From assembly GCF_010686765.1 (NCBI RefSeq), contig NZ_JAAGWF010000015.1, forward strand, positions 62,001 through 126,000: 64,000 nt of DNA, read 5' to 3'. The notes beneath the pieces are model-generated. The model saw only the letters and a list, made by a program, of their open reading frames with translations, did no database searches and was not told where the DNA came from. The DNA comes from Geodermatophilus sabuli (GTDB lineage Bacteria > Actinomycetota > Actinomycetes > Mycobacteriales > Geodermatophilaceae). Position 1 is the stretch's first letter. Every line of letters begins with the position of its first letter. Positions 16,786 through 24,248 of this stretch are shown here, piece by piece. The translations under genes and the position numbers were made by a program.

Positions 16786-17816
16786 CGGAGGACGTGCTGG
16801 TCTCCGCCCGCGGGCTGGAGGTGCACTTCCCGATCCGCTCCGGCGGTGCGCTGCGGCGGACCAGTGGGGTGCTCCGCGCGGTGGACGGCGTGGACCTCGA
16901 CATCCTGCGCGGCGAGACGCTCGGACTGGTCGGGGAGTCCGGCTGCGGGAAGTCGACGCTGGGCAACGCGCTGCTGCGGCTGGTGCCGCCGACGGGCGGG
17001 ACGGTGACCTTCGACGGCACCGACGTCACCTCGCTGGACCGGCGCGGGCTCAAGGAGATGCGCCGCCGGGCCGGGATGGTGTTCCAGGACCCGTTCGCCT
17101 CCCTCGACCCGCGCCGCACGGTTGCCCAGACGGTCTCCGAGCCGCTGGAGGTGCACGGGCTGCGCTCGGGCGGCCGCGAGCGGGCCGCGCGGGTGGCCGA
17201 GCTGCTGGAGCTGGTCGGCCTCGACCCGGCGGTGGCCGGGCGCTATCCGCACGAGTTCTCCGGCGGTCAGCGGCAGCGGGTGGGCATCGCGCGGGCGCTG
17301 GCCGGCGAGCCGGACTTCCTGGTCTGCGACGAGGCGATCGCCTCCCTCGACGTGAGCGTGCAGGCGCAGGTGCTCAACCTGCTGCGGCGGCTGCAACGGC
17401 AACTGGGCCTCACCCTGCTGTTCATCTCCCACGACCTGTCCGCGGTCCGGCACATCGCCGACCGGATCGCGGTGATGTACCTCGGCCGGGTGGTCGAGGT
17501 GGGCCCCGCGGACGCCGTCGGCTCGGACCCGCAGATGCCCTACACGCAGGCGCTGCTGTCGGCCGTGCCGGTGCCGCATCCGGAGCTGGAGCGCTCCCGG
17601 AAGCGGATCGTGCTGCGCGGCGACGTCCCCTCGCCGGCCGCCGTGCCCAGCGGCTGCCGGTTCCGCACCCGGTGTCCGTACGCGTTCGAGCCGTGCCCGG
17701 ACGTCGACCCCGCACTGCAGCCGGTCGGTGCTCCGGGTCAGCTGGCCGCCTGCCACCTGCACGGCGTGGTGGGGCGGCCGGTGGACTCCGGTGAGCCGGT
17801 CGCGGCCCGCGACTGA
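16782..17816 (+). CDS. ABC transporter ATPase (DppF/OppF type)
   Basis: 344 residues from GTG 16782, which overlaps the previous stop codon (GTGA) and has a GGGGAGGG ribosome-binding site. Walker [10 protein letters not shown]-loop [12 protein letters not shown], signature FSGGQRQR, Walker [14 protein letters not shown], switch ISHDLSAV. The C-terminal region contains the family cysteine cluster [18 protein letters not shown]. The Walker B is followed by Ala-Ile rather than Pro-Thr/Val, as seen in many DppF proteins. It is the last gene of the peptide importer operon and forms the ATPase heterodimer with the preceding gene product. Confidence 0.94.
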   Translation: MTEDVLVSARGLEVHFPIRSGGALRRTSGVLRAVDGVDLDILRGETLGLVGESGCGKSTLGNALLRLVPPTGGTVTFDGTDVTSLDRRGLKEMRRRAGMVFQDPFASLDPRRTVAQTVSEPLEVHGLRSGGRERAARVAELLELVGLDPAVAGRYPHEFSGGQRQRVGIARALAGEPDFLVCDEAIASLDVSVQAQVLNLLRRLQRQLGLTLLFISHDLSAVRHIADRIAVMYLGRVVEVGPADAVGSDPQMPYTQALLSAVPVPHPELERSRKRIVLRGDVPSPAAVPSGCRFRTRCPYAFEPCPDVDPALQPVGAPGQLAACHLHGVVGRPVDSGEPVAARD

Positions 17817-18035
17817 GCGCGACGCGCCGGTGCGCCGGCGCCGTTCCGGGATGACCGACGGGGTCCGCAGCGCCGCCACGCTCAGGACGGGTGGGCAAGT
17901 CGACAAGGTCCCGGACGCAGCGCGGGGTCACGGACGGTCCTGCGGGCCGGAGACAACGATCGGGTGACGGGCGCCCTCCCGGTGGCGTCCGAGGAAGCCG
18001 GTCGGAGGTGCGCGGACCCTAGCTTTCTGGTTGTT

Positions 18036-18056
18036 CGCGGCCCTTCCCCGGCCGCG
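18036..18056 (+). promoter_or_regulatory. Hairpin in the upstream region of the 302-aa membrane-anchored protein
   Basis: Arms CGCGGCC (18036-18042) and GGCCGCG (18050-18056) with a CTTCCCC loop, 25 bp before the ATG. A TAGCTT hexamer at 18020 could be the -10, so the hairpin would sit at the very 5' end of the transcript. The remaining 17817-18019 stretch shows no gene or motif that I can support. Confidence 0.35.
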
Positions 18057-18080
18057 ACGGACGTCATGGAGGACGGCGCG

Positions 18081-18989
18081 ATGATGCTGTTGTGGCCGAC
18101 GGTGGCCGTGCTGGGCTTCGTCACCCTGGCCGGTCTGGTCATCGCGTTGGGCAGGGGCTCGACCGCCCGGTACGAGTACGAGCGCAACTCCGTGGCCGCT
18201 CAGCGTCGCCAGCCCGTCGCCGCGGCCGTGCCCGCCGCGGCGAGTGGCGGGTCGGCGGGCGGCCCGGCCGGAGACCCTCCCCGGCAGGCGGGGCGCGGCG
18301 CGAGTGCGCCGGCGGCCGGAGGCCAGCTCGAGCAGCGCACGGCGGTCGGCGTGGCCGCCCACCCCGCCGGCAAGCGGAGCATGGAGGGCGCCTCCGACCC
18401 GGCGTGGTGGCTGGTCGACGAGTCCGGTGACGAGCGGGTCACGGAGATCGTGGCGGGCCCGTTCGCCGACCGCCTCGAGGCGGACTGGGCCGCCCTGGCC
18501 AACGGGCTGGCCGACACTGTGCGACCGGTCCACGGCGTCCAGCGGGCCGACGGCGCGCTGGCCCGCCGGCAGTCGCCGCAGGAGCGGGCGTGGCTGGCCG
18601 AGCTCGGTGCGCACCTCGACCGGCTGCCCGAGGACTGGGACGAGCTGCTGTCGGACACCGACGCCCTGACCACGCTGGTGGTGGAGGTCGGCGCCGCGCT
18701 GATCGAGGCCGGCCTGCCGCTGCACGACTGGGCGGGCTGCGGCCCGGACGGCGGCGGTCCCGGCGGCGGGGTGTGCCTGACGCCCGACCTCGGCTCCGGC
18801 GGCATCCTGGTCAGCTGGCGCCAGCACGACCGGATGAGCCTGCAGCAGGTCCGGGGCGCGGCCGTGGACGCCGCGGTGCAGGAGACGATGAACGCCGCGG
18901 TCGCCACCGTCCTGGCCCAGCTGGGCTTCCGCGTCGAGGCGCTGGACTCGAGCAGCTGCTACCGGGTGACCGCCGTCCCGGAGGACTGA
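18081..18989 (+). CDS. Unrecognised protein with an N-terminal membrane anchor
   Basis: 302 residues from ATG 18081, preceded by GGAGG eight bases upstream (an in-frame ATG at 18066 is the alternative). Residues 2-22 (MLLWPTVAVLGFVTLAGLVI) form a single membrane helix or uncleaved signal anchor. Residues 35-100 are Ala/Gly-rich and probably disordered. Residues 110-300 look like a folded, acidic domain with tryptophans (DPAWWLVDESGDERVTEIVA, PEDWDELLSDTDALTTLVVE, GSGGILVSWRQHD). I do not recognise the family and assign no function. The downstream DUF2975/HTH genes are on the same strand but have their own leader. Confidence 0.75.
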   Translation: MMLLWPTVAVLGFVTLAGLVIALGRGSTARYEYERNSVAAQRRQPVAAAVPAAASGGSAGGPAGDPPRQAGRGASAPAAGGQLEQRTAVGVAAHPAGKRSMEGASDPAWWLVDESGDERVTEIVAGPFADRLEADWAALANGLADTVRPVHGVQRADGALARRQSPQERAWLAELGAHLDRLPEDWDELLSDTDALTTLVVEVGAALIEAGLPLHDWAGCGPDGGGPGGGVCLTPDLGSGGILVSWRQHDRMSLQQVRGAAVDAAVQETMNAAVATVLAQLGFRVEALDSSSCYRVTAVPED

Positions 18990-19011
18990 TCCGGTGAACC
19001 ACCCGGCGTGG

Positions 19012-19048
19012 TCGATTGACTTTCGATAGATTCACCGCGAGAGTCGAT
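19012..19048 (+). promoter_or_regulatory. TCGAT repeats before the DUF2975/HTH pair
   Basis: TCGAT occurs at 19012, 19023 and 19044 in the 62 bp before the DUF2975 gene; the first two give TCGA-N7-TCGA symmetry. The pair encodes its own HTH regulator, so this is a candidate autoregulatory operator. The region is locally AT-richer than its surroundings. Inference from spacing only. Confidence 0.35.
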
Positions 19049-19051
19049 CGC

Positions 19052-19546
19052 ATGACGCACTTGCGCCGGGTGGTGCTCCCGCTCCGGATCCTGCTGGTGA
19101 TCGTGTTCGCGGCCCTGGTGGTCGCCCAGGTCTGGGGCGTGCCGGGGATGGTGCCGGACCTGACCGAGCCGACGCTGGAGCGCTCGCTCGTGAAGGCGGT
19201 GATGGCGACCGTCTCGGTGCTGGCGCTCGGCTGCGTCCAGGTCGTCGTCGTCTGCACCTGGACGTTGCTCACCCTGGTCACGAAGGACCAGATCTTCAGC
19301 TCCAGCGCCCTGCCGTGGGTGAACGGCATCGTGCGGGCCACCGTCGTCGGCTGGGGGATGCTGCTCGGCGCCTTCGTCTGCAGCTGGTACTTCATCGTCG
19401 ACGAGGTCAGCGACGACCCGGCGCTGCCGGCCCTGCTGCTGCTGTCGCTGCTCGTCGGAGCCGTCCTGGGCCTGCTCATCGTCATCATGCGGGCGCTGCT
19501 GCGGCAGGCGACGACGCTGCGGACCGACATGGAATCGGTCATCTGA
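19052..19546 (+). CDS. DUF2975 membrane protein
   Basis: Start ATG 19052 (164 aa) is preferred over the TTG at 19016, which lies within the TCGAT-rich leader. Four membrane helices are evident: residues about 9-30, 53-80, 95-120 and 130-150, with an aromatic-rich AFVCSWYFIVDE segment. The four-helix layout and the HTH gene immediately downstream match the DUF2975 family, which typically occurs with a small Cro/C1-type regulator. Function is not established; a role in sensing membrane stress or signalling peptides has been guessed for such pairs. Confidence 0.75.
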   Translation: MTHLRRVVLPLRILLVIVFAALVVAQVWGVPGMVPDLTEPTLERSLVKAVMATVSVLALGCVQVVVVCTWTLLTLVTKDQIFSSSALPWVNGIVRATVVGWGMLLGAFVCSWYFIVDEVSDDPALPALLLLSLLVGAVLGLLIVIMRALLRQATTLRTDMESVI

Positions 19547-19791
19547 TGCCCATCGTCGTCCGCATCGACGTCGAGCTGGCCCGCCGCAAGATGAGCGTCG
19601 GGGAGTTCGCCGAGAAGGTGGGGCTCACGCCGGCCAACGTGGCCGTGCTGAAGAACGGCCGGGCCAAGGCCGTCCGCTTCAGCACCCTGGAGGCCATGTG
19701 CCGGGTGCTCGACTGCCAGCCCGGCGACCTGCTCGAGTGGGTCGAGGACGACCACACCGCGTCGCAGGCTCCGCACGAGGCCCGGCGATGA
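19546..19791 (+). CDS. Small XRE/Cro-type HTH regulator (DUF2975 partner)
   Basis: 81 residues. ATG 19546 overlaps the stop codon of the DUF2975 gene by one base (TGATG), indicating translational coupling. The helix-turn-helix is clear: VELARRKMSVGEFAEKVGLT, then NVAVLKNGRAKAVRFSTLEA and a final CRVLDCQPGDLLEW, which is the YozG/Cro-C1 subfamily pattern. It probably represses its own operon through the TCGAT sites. Its stop codon overlaps the ATG of the flavoprotein gene (ATGA), so that gene may be co-transcribed. Confidence 0.88.
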   Translation: MPIVVRIDVELARRKMSVGEFAEKVGLTPANVAVLKNGRAKAVRFSTLEAMCRVLDCQPGDLLEWVEDDHTASQAPHEARR

Positions 19792-20996
19792 CCGGGGTCC
19801 GGGACGCCCCGGCCGGTCGCCGTCCCGATCCGGGGACCGTCGACGTGCTGGTCGTCGGAGCGGGGCTGGCCGGGCTGCACACGGCCACGCTGCTCGCCCA
19901 CCGGGGCCACGACGTGCTGCTGGTCGAGCGGCGCGCCCGGCTCACCGGCGCCATCCGCACCACGGGGATCTTCGTCCGGAAGACCCTCGACGACTTCGCG
20001 CTGCCTCCCCAGCACCTCGGGCCGCCGATCCGGCGGGTGGTGCTCTACCCCCCGGGGCTCGATCGGCCGGTGACCCTGGTCAGCGCCCGGGACGAGTTCC
20101 GCGTGGGCGACATGGGGCCGCTGTACGCGACGGCGGCCCGCGCGGCGGCCGACGCCGGTGTGCGGATCGCCCTGGGCACCCGCTACGAGGGGCGGCGGGA
20201 CGGGACCGTCCACCTCGCCGGCCCGGAGGGTCCGGCGCGGGTGCGGGCGCGCTTCCTCGTCGGCGCCGACGGAGCCCGCTCGCGGGTCGCCCGGGACCTG
20301 GGCCTGGACCGCAACGACCACCTGCTCGTCGGCGCCGAGGAGGTCTTCGAGATCCCCTGCGGCGAGGACCCCCCGACGTTCCACTGCGTGCTCGACCCGT
20401 CGCTGGCGCCGGGCTACCTGGCGTGGGTGGTCAACGACGGCCGGCACGCCCACGTCGGCGTGGCCGGCTACGCGCGCCGCTTCCCCGAGGGGCTCCGCCG
20501 GGCGCTGGAGCGGTTCGCCGCCGGCGCCCCCGGGCTGTCCGGCGTCGACCGTCCGGACGACGTGGAGCGCCGCGGTGGCCCCATCCCGGTCGGGGGACTG
20601 CTGCGCCGGATCAGCTGCGCCGACGGCCTGCTCGTGGGCGATGCCGCGGGCGCGGTCTCACCGCTCACCGCCGGTGGGCTCGATCCGTGCCTGCGACTGT
20701 CGGAGCTCGCCGCCGCCGTCCTCGACGACGCCCTGCGGGCCGGGCGGCCCGACGCCGTGCGGCACTACGACGGAGCCGCCCTGCGGGCCAGCTTCCGGGG
20801 GCGGCTCCTGATGCGCCGGGGACTGGCCCAGGTGCGCACCCCGGCGGCCGCGGCCACGGCGTTCAGGCTGCTGCGCACGCCGTTCGGGCAGGCCGCCGCC
20901 CGTCGGGTCCTCTTCGGCGACCTGTCCTTCCCGGACGCCGCCCCGCGCCGGGACTCCTCGCCGGTCCGTAGGATCGGCGCGGGAGGGCTCGCCTAG
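19788..20996 (+). CDS. FAD-dependent oxidoreductase of the geranylgeranyl reductase family
   Basis: 402 residues from ATG 19788 (ATGA overlap with the HTH gene). The N-terminal dinucleotide fold is VDVLVVGAGLAGLHTATLLA with an E at the end of strand 2 (LLVERRARLTG); the second FAD motif is CADGLLVGDAAGAVSPLTAG. This is the layout of the PHBH-like geranylgeranyl-reductase/halogenase group, which reduce isoprenoid double bonds or oxidise aromatic substrates. The active-site sequence does not identify the substrate. Its TAG stop (20994-20996) lies inside the tRNA-Ser gene, so the last 15 nt of the coding region are also the 5' end of the tRNA. Confidence 0.88.
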   Translation: MTGVRDAPAGRRPDPGTVDVLVVGAGLAGLHTATLLAHRGHDVLLVERRARLTGAIRTTGIFVRKTLDDFALPPQHLGPPIRRVVLYPPGLDRPVTLVSARDEFRVGDMGPLYATAARAAADAGVRIALGTRYEGRRDGTVHLAGPEGPARVRARFLVGADGARSRVARDLGLDRNDHLLVGAEEVFEIPCGEDPPTFHCVLDPSLAPGYLAWVVNDGRHAHVGVAGYARRFPEGLRRALERFAAGAPGLSGVDRPDDVERRGGPIPVGGLLRRISCADGLLVGDAAGAVSPLTAGGLDPCLRLSELAAAVLDDALRAGRPDAVRHYDGAALRASFRGRLLMRRGLAQVRTPAAAATAFRLLRTPFGQAAARRVLFGDLSFPDAAPRRDSSPVRRIGAGGLA

Positions 20997-21068
20997 TGGC
21001 CGATGGCGGCGGTCTTGAAAACCGCTATGGGGTCAAACCCATCGTGGGTTCGAATCCCACGCCCTCCG
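20982..21068 (+). tRNA. tRNA-Ser (anticodon UGA)
   Basis: 87 nt. The acceptor stem is GGAGGGC (20982-20988) pairing with GCCCTCC (21061-21067), with discriminator G. The anticodon stem is GCGGT/ACCGC with loop CTTGAAA, so the anticodon TGA lies at 21016-21018. A long variable arm (TGGGGTCAAACCCA) and a T arm GTGGGTTCGAATCCCAC are present, confirming a class II serine tRNA. CCA is not encoded. The 5' end overlaps the end of the flavoprotein gene. No integrase or duplicated 3' end was found nearby. Confidence 0.95.
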
Positions 21069-21195
21069 CTCTCGACGTCGTCCGGCTGCGCTCCACGAGC
21101 GGATCCCGACGGTGATCGGCCAGCGCTGGACCGCCCTGAGGGGGCAGGTGCGCTGGCGCCGGTCTCCGGTGCACCATCCACGGGGCCCGGTCGAG

Positions 21196-21444
21196 TCAGC
21201 GGCGGGCCATCGCTACGCGCACCTGCCGCAGCGATGGGTTGGTCAGGTACTCGGGCCCGACGACCACGGTCGGCGAGAGCTCGAACCCCTTCTCGTGATG
21301 GGCCCGGACCGCGCTGGCCCCCTCCTCGTCGTCGCGGAAGCGCACCGACCGGTGAGGCACGCGAGCGAGGGTGAGCTGAGCGCGCAGCCTGGCCGCGTAC
21401 GGGCATCCCGGCTCGTAGTAGACGATCGGGGTGTCATCGGCCAT
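21196..21444 (-). CDS. Glutaredoxin-like protein with a single active-site cysteine (CPYA)
   Basis: 82 residues from ATG 21444. A glutaredoxin/NrdH fold is suggested by PIVYYEPGCPYAARLRAQLT, the strand VPHRSVRFRDDEEGA and the cis-proline-like segment LSPTVVVGPEYLTNPS. The usual CxxC is CPYA, so only the N-terminal cysteine remains and a monothiol mechanism or a non-redox role is likely. Actinobacterial relatives (mycoredoxin-like) normally keep CxxC or CxxA. It stands alone between the tRNA and the acetyltransferase gene. Confidence 0.8.
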   Translation of the reverse strand: MADDTPIVYYEPGCPYAARLRAQLTLARVPHRSVRFRDDEEGASAVRAHHEKGFELSPTVVVGPEYLTNPSLRQVRVAMARR

Positions 21445-21573
21445 GGCAGACCTCCAGGGGCACGGCTGACGGTGTCACCGTGCCGCGGGGTCGATGTCCA
21501 GGGCAAGCGACGCCCGGGCGAGCCCGGCCGCGCCGGCAGTCGCTGAACGGGGCGGGGTGGGCGGTCGCGGCAC

Positions 21574-22092
21574 TCAGGTGTCGTGGGTGTGCCGCCTGCC
21601 GGGCGTCAGCTCCCAGCGCCAGACGGCGCCGACGTCGGGATCGCTGAGCTCGGCGGTGCGTCGGAAGCCCAGTCGCCGGAGGACTGCTGTCGACGGGTTC
21701 TCCTCGGCGAGGGTGTGGGCACGCACCAGCGTCACTCCACGGGCGGTGGCGATGTCCAGCCAGCGGCGGGCGGCCTCGGTGGCGTGGCCCCGTCCGCGGT
21801 GGGCCGGAGCGACGCTGTAGCCGATCTCGACGGTCCCGTCGGTCGGCGGACCCGTGAAGCCGCCCAGGCCGACGACCGTGTTCGTCGTGGGGTCGATGAT
21901 CAGGTAGCTGAACCAGCCGGGGTCCATGCCGTCCCCGAGCGCCTGGATCGTCGCGGGCAGGGCCTCCGGGAACTCCAGGTAGCCGGCGGCGACCCGGTAG
22001 CCGAACTGGCGTGTGAAGGCGTCGTCCCCCTCGAGCAGCGCCTCGGCGCGGTCACGCGTGAGCGGTTCGACGGTGGTGAGCTGCGGTTCCAT
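21574..22092 (-). CDS. GNAT-family N-acetyltransferase (RimJ/RimL-like)
   Basis: 172 residues from ATG 22092. The acetyl-CoA-binding region is EIGYSVAPAHRGRGHATEAA (motif A, with the R/Q-x-x-G-x-G/A loop), preceded by VVGLGGFTGPPTDGTV and followed by VRAHTLAEENPSTAVLRRLG FRR, a classic RimL-type end. It would acetylate a protein N terminus or a small amine. The start lies where similarity begins; a much longer upstream frame is spurious. It is divergent from the small HTH gene. Confidence 0.9.
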   Translation of the reverse strand: MEPQLTTVEPLTRDRAEALLEGDDAFTRQFGYRVAAGYLEFPEALPATIQALGDGMDPGWFSYLIIDPTTNTVVGLGGFTGPPTDGTVEIGYSVAPAHRGRGHATEAARRWLDIATARGVTLVRAHTLAEENPSTAVLRRLGFRRTAELSDPDVGAVWRWELTPGRRHTHDT

Positions 22093-22330
22093 GACCTCAT
22101 CCAGTCCCCGTGCCGACGCGGCGGGTGCGTGCGGTGGATCGCCGCCATCCTGGCCTGAGCGCGGCACCGATGGGTCGTGATCCGGCCCCCGCTCCGGGGA
22201 GGGGAGGCCGACGAGGTGCAGGCGTCCGCTCAGCTGCCGGGTGCCGCCGGCGGCATGACAGCCGTGCGAGCCTCGCCCTCGGCCGCCGCAGGTGGCCGGT
22301 ACCACCGAGCCGGGCGTCGGGCGCGAACGG

Positions 22331-22359
22331 GTGACGCCGGTCCAGGCGTGGCCTAGCCT
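22331..22359 (+). promoter_or_regulatory. Promoter for the small HTH gene, leaderless type
   Basis: GTGACG (22331-22336), 17 bp spacer, TAGCCT (22354-22359), then six bases to the GTG at 22366. Both hexamers resemble the sigma-70 consensus and the distance to the start codon predicts a leaderless mRNA. The rest of the 273-bp gap between 22093 and 22365 shows nothing that I recognise. Confidence 0.5.
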
Positions 22360-22365
22360 GCGCTG

Positions 22366-22671
22366 GTGGCTGACGACGACCTGCAGGGCCTGGTGCGGCG
22401 TCGCCTCTGGGAGCTGGGCGTGACCGCGGACGAGGCGTCGCGCCGGTCGCGGTGGGTGGTGCCGGCGCAGACCATCCAGCGCATGGCCCAGCGCGGCGGC
22501 CGCAGCTTCATCAGCGCTGGTCTGGCCCGGCACCTGGCCCGAGCGCTCGGCGTTCCGGAGAACAGAGTCCGCCGGGCGGCGGGCTTGCCCCCGGTGGACC
22601 CAGGCGAGACCATCGCCACGGGCCCGCATCTCAGGCTGGTCCGCCGGGAGGACCAGCGCCACCTGGACTGA
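22366..22671 (+). CDS. Small helix-turn-helix protein
   Basis: 101 residues from GTG 22366. The segment LWELGVTADEASRRSRWVVP, then QTIQRMAQRGG and GLARHLARALGVPENRVRRA looks like a divergent XRE-type HTH with the closing helix that counts off a promoter-recognition domain. The N-terminal part before the HTH is only about ten residues, so this is a stand-alone DNA-binding protein. I cannot name its family. Transcription probably starts at or next to the GTG. Confidence 0.65.
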   Translation: MADDDLQGLVRRRLWELGVTADEASRRSRWVVPAQTIQRMAQRGGRSFISAGLARHLARALGVPENRVRRAAGLPPVDPGETIATGPHLRLVRREDQRHLD

Positions 22672-22774
22672 CGAGGACCGCGGCGGGACCCGGGCCCGCC
22701 CCAGGGGCGGTTCCCCGGCGGCCTCGGCCCCAGTGCGCTGGACGCTCGCCGCACGGGGCCGGTGCCGGCCCCGG

Positions 22775-23023
22775 TCAGGTCCGGATCAACAGCTCCCCGC
22801 CGTCGGCGGCGAAGTCGCGGCGCAGCTCCCGCAGGATGTCCAGCCCCTCCGCATCGGCGGATCGGACGTCACGCAGATCGAGCACCACCCGGACGTGGCC
22901 GCTGCCGCGCAGCCCGTCCGCCGTCCCGCGCAGCAGGTCCGCGCCCAGTGACGTGAGCGTGCCCCTCGCCCGGATCAGCCCGGCGGACCGGTCGACGACC
23001 TCGGTCAGCGACGAGTCGTTCAC
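22775..23023 (-). CDS. STAS-domain protein (anti-sigma factor antagonist type)
   Basis: 82 residues from GTG 23023, overlapping the upstream STAS gene by 4 nt. The fold is visible in IRARGTLTSLGADLLRGTAD, VRVVLDLRDVRSADAEGLDI (the position where the phosphorylatable serine sits in SpoIIAA, here in RSADAEG) and LRRDFAADGGELLI. The canonical D-x-S is R-S-A-D, so phospho-regulation is uncertain. It would bind an anti-sigma kinase in a partner-switching module together with its neighbour. Confidence 0.8.
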   Translation of the reverse strand: MNDSSLTEVVDRSAGLIRARGTLTSLGADLLRGTADGLRGSGHVRVVLDLRDVRSADAEGLDILRELRRDFAADGGELLIRT

Positions 23024-23382
23024 GCCACCGCTCCGGCGGTCGCCGGCTCGACCTCGATGACGCGCCAGAGCCCGGTGCGGTGCAGGAGGTCCTCGGTGCG
23101 GCGGTTGGCGCCACGCAGCACCACCGCTCCGCCGCGGGCCCGGCAGGTGCGATGGGCCGAGAGGAAGCTCGCGACGGCGGAACTCGACAGGTGCTCGACC
23201 CCGGACAGGTCGACGACCAGACGGCGGGCGCCGGCCATCAGCGCGTCGTGCAGCAGCCAGCGGACGTCGGCCAGCCCGTCGGCGAGCAACTCGTCGTCGA
23301 GGTGGATCGTGCCCACGTCCCCCCGTGTCCCGCCGTCCGCCGCGCAGCCGCCCGTCCTGGACCGTGCCGGTGCTGTCGTCAC
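23020..23382 (-). CDS. STAS-domain protein
   Basis: 120 residues from GTG 23382 with GAGGAGG eight to nine bases upstream. A 30-residue flexible leader precedes the STAS core: TIHLDDELLADGLADVRWLL, ARRLVVDLSGVEHLSSSAVA (the phospho-acceptor-loop DLSGVEHLSSS carries a serine at the expected place) and CRARGGAVVLRGANRRTEDL. First gene of a two-gene STAS operon divergent from the response-regulator gene. Together with SpoIIE-type phosphatases such as the one at 6.9 kb these could control a stress sigma factor; that link is inference. Confidence 0.85.
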   Translation of the reverse strand: MTTAPARSRTGGCAADGGTRGDVGTIHLDDELLADGLADVRWLLHDALMAGARRLVVDLSGVEHLSSSAVASFLSAHRTCRARGGAVVLRGANRRTEDLLHRTGLWRVIEVEPATAGAVA

Positions 23383-23519
23383 TGTCGGCTCCTCCTCTGT
23401 CGCTGACCGCGATCCTGCCCTCGGCCACTGACAGCTTCCTGCGCGAAGGTTGCGATCCCGCCGGGAGTTGCTTTGCGATCGCGTGACGGGACGGCGGCCG
23501 CCGGGCGACCGCTGGCAGC

Positions 23520-24248
23520 ATGTCGCGGGTGGCGCTGCGTCTGCTCGTCGTCGAGGACGACGACCCGATCCGCACCGCCCTGCGCTGGGCGCTGGAGGAC
23601 GAGGGCTACGACGTCGCCGAGGCGGCGAGCGGCGAGGAGGCCCTCGCGCAGGTGGCCGTCGCCACACCCGACCTCATGGTGGTCGACCTGATGCTCGGCT
23701 CGATGGACGGGTTCGCCGTCATCCGCGAGGTCCGCCGCGACCACGCCCTGCCGATCATCGTGGTGAGCGCGCGCGCCGACACCCATGACATCGTCGCGGC
23801 GCTGGAGGCCGGCGCCGACGACTACGTGACCAAGCCGTTCGAGGTGAAGGAGATCACCGCGCGGCTGCGTGCGCTGCGCCGGCGGGCGGGCGCGGGGAGC
23901 GGTGCCACGGGGGCACCGGACGCCCGGCCGGACGAGGTGCTCCTCGACCGGCACCCGCCGGCGCCGCTGGTCCTGCGGGAGATGCGCGGCACCGTCCACC
24001 GCGGCGGCGCGCAGGTGCCGCTGACCCTCACCGAGTTCCGGCTGCTGTGCGAGCTGGCGTCGGCGCCCGGCCGGGTCTTCAGCCGTGCGGCCCTGCTGGA
24101 GCGGGTGTGGGAGCACGGCTTCTTCGGCGACGAGCGGATCGTCGACGTCCACATCCGGCGGCTGCGCACCAAGGTCGAACTCGACCCGGGAGCCCCGCGC
24201 CTGGTGGTGACCGTGCGCGGGCTGGGTTACCGGCTGGACCCACAGTGA
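23520..24248 (+). CDS. OmpR/PhoB-family response regulator
   Basis: 242 residues from ATG 23520. Receiver domain: acidic pocket at residues 12-15 (VEDDD), phospho-acceptor Asp56 in MVVDLMLG, Lys105 in DDYVTKPFE. The DNA-binding winged helix occupies the last 100 residues, with LTLTEFRLLCELASAPGRVF and VDVHIRRLRTKVE as the recognition segment. Between them is a 35-residue linker. Its stop codon overlaps the kinase gene by 4 nt. The divergent STAS genes share the 137-bp promoter region. Confidence 0.95.
   Translation: MSRVALRLLVVEDDDPIRTALRWALEDEGYDVAEAASGEEALAQVAVATPDLMVVDLMLGSMDGFAVIREVRRDHALPIIVVSARADTHDIVAALEAGADDYVTKPFEVKEITARLRALRRRAGAGSGATGAPDARPDEVLLDRHPPAPLVLREMRGTVHRGGAQVPLTLTEFRLLCELASAPGRVFSRAALLERVWEHGFFGDERIVDVHIRRLRTKVELDPGAPRLVVTVRGLGYRLDPQ

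Noticed and set aside
20982-21068. Integration site of a mobile element at tRNA-Ser
   Set aside because: No integrase, duplicated tRNA end, or change in base composition was found nearby in the window.
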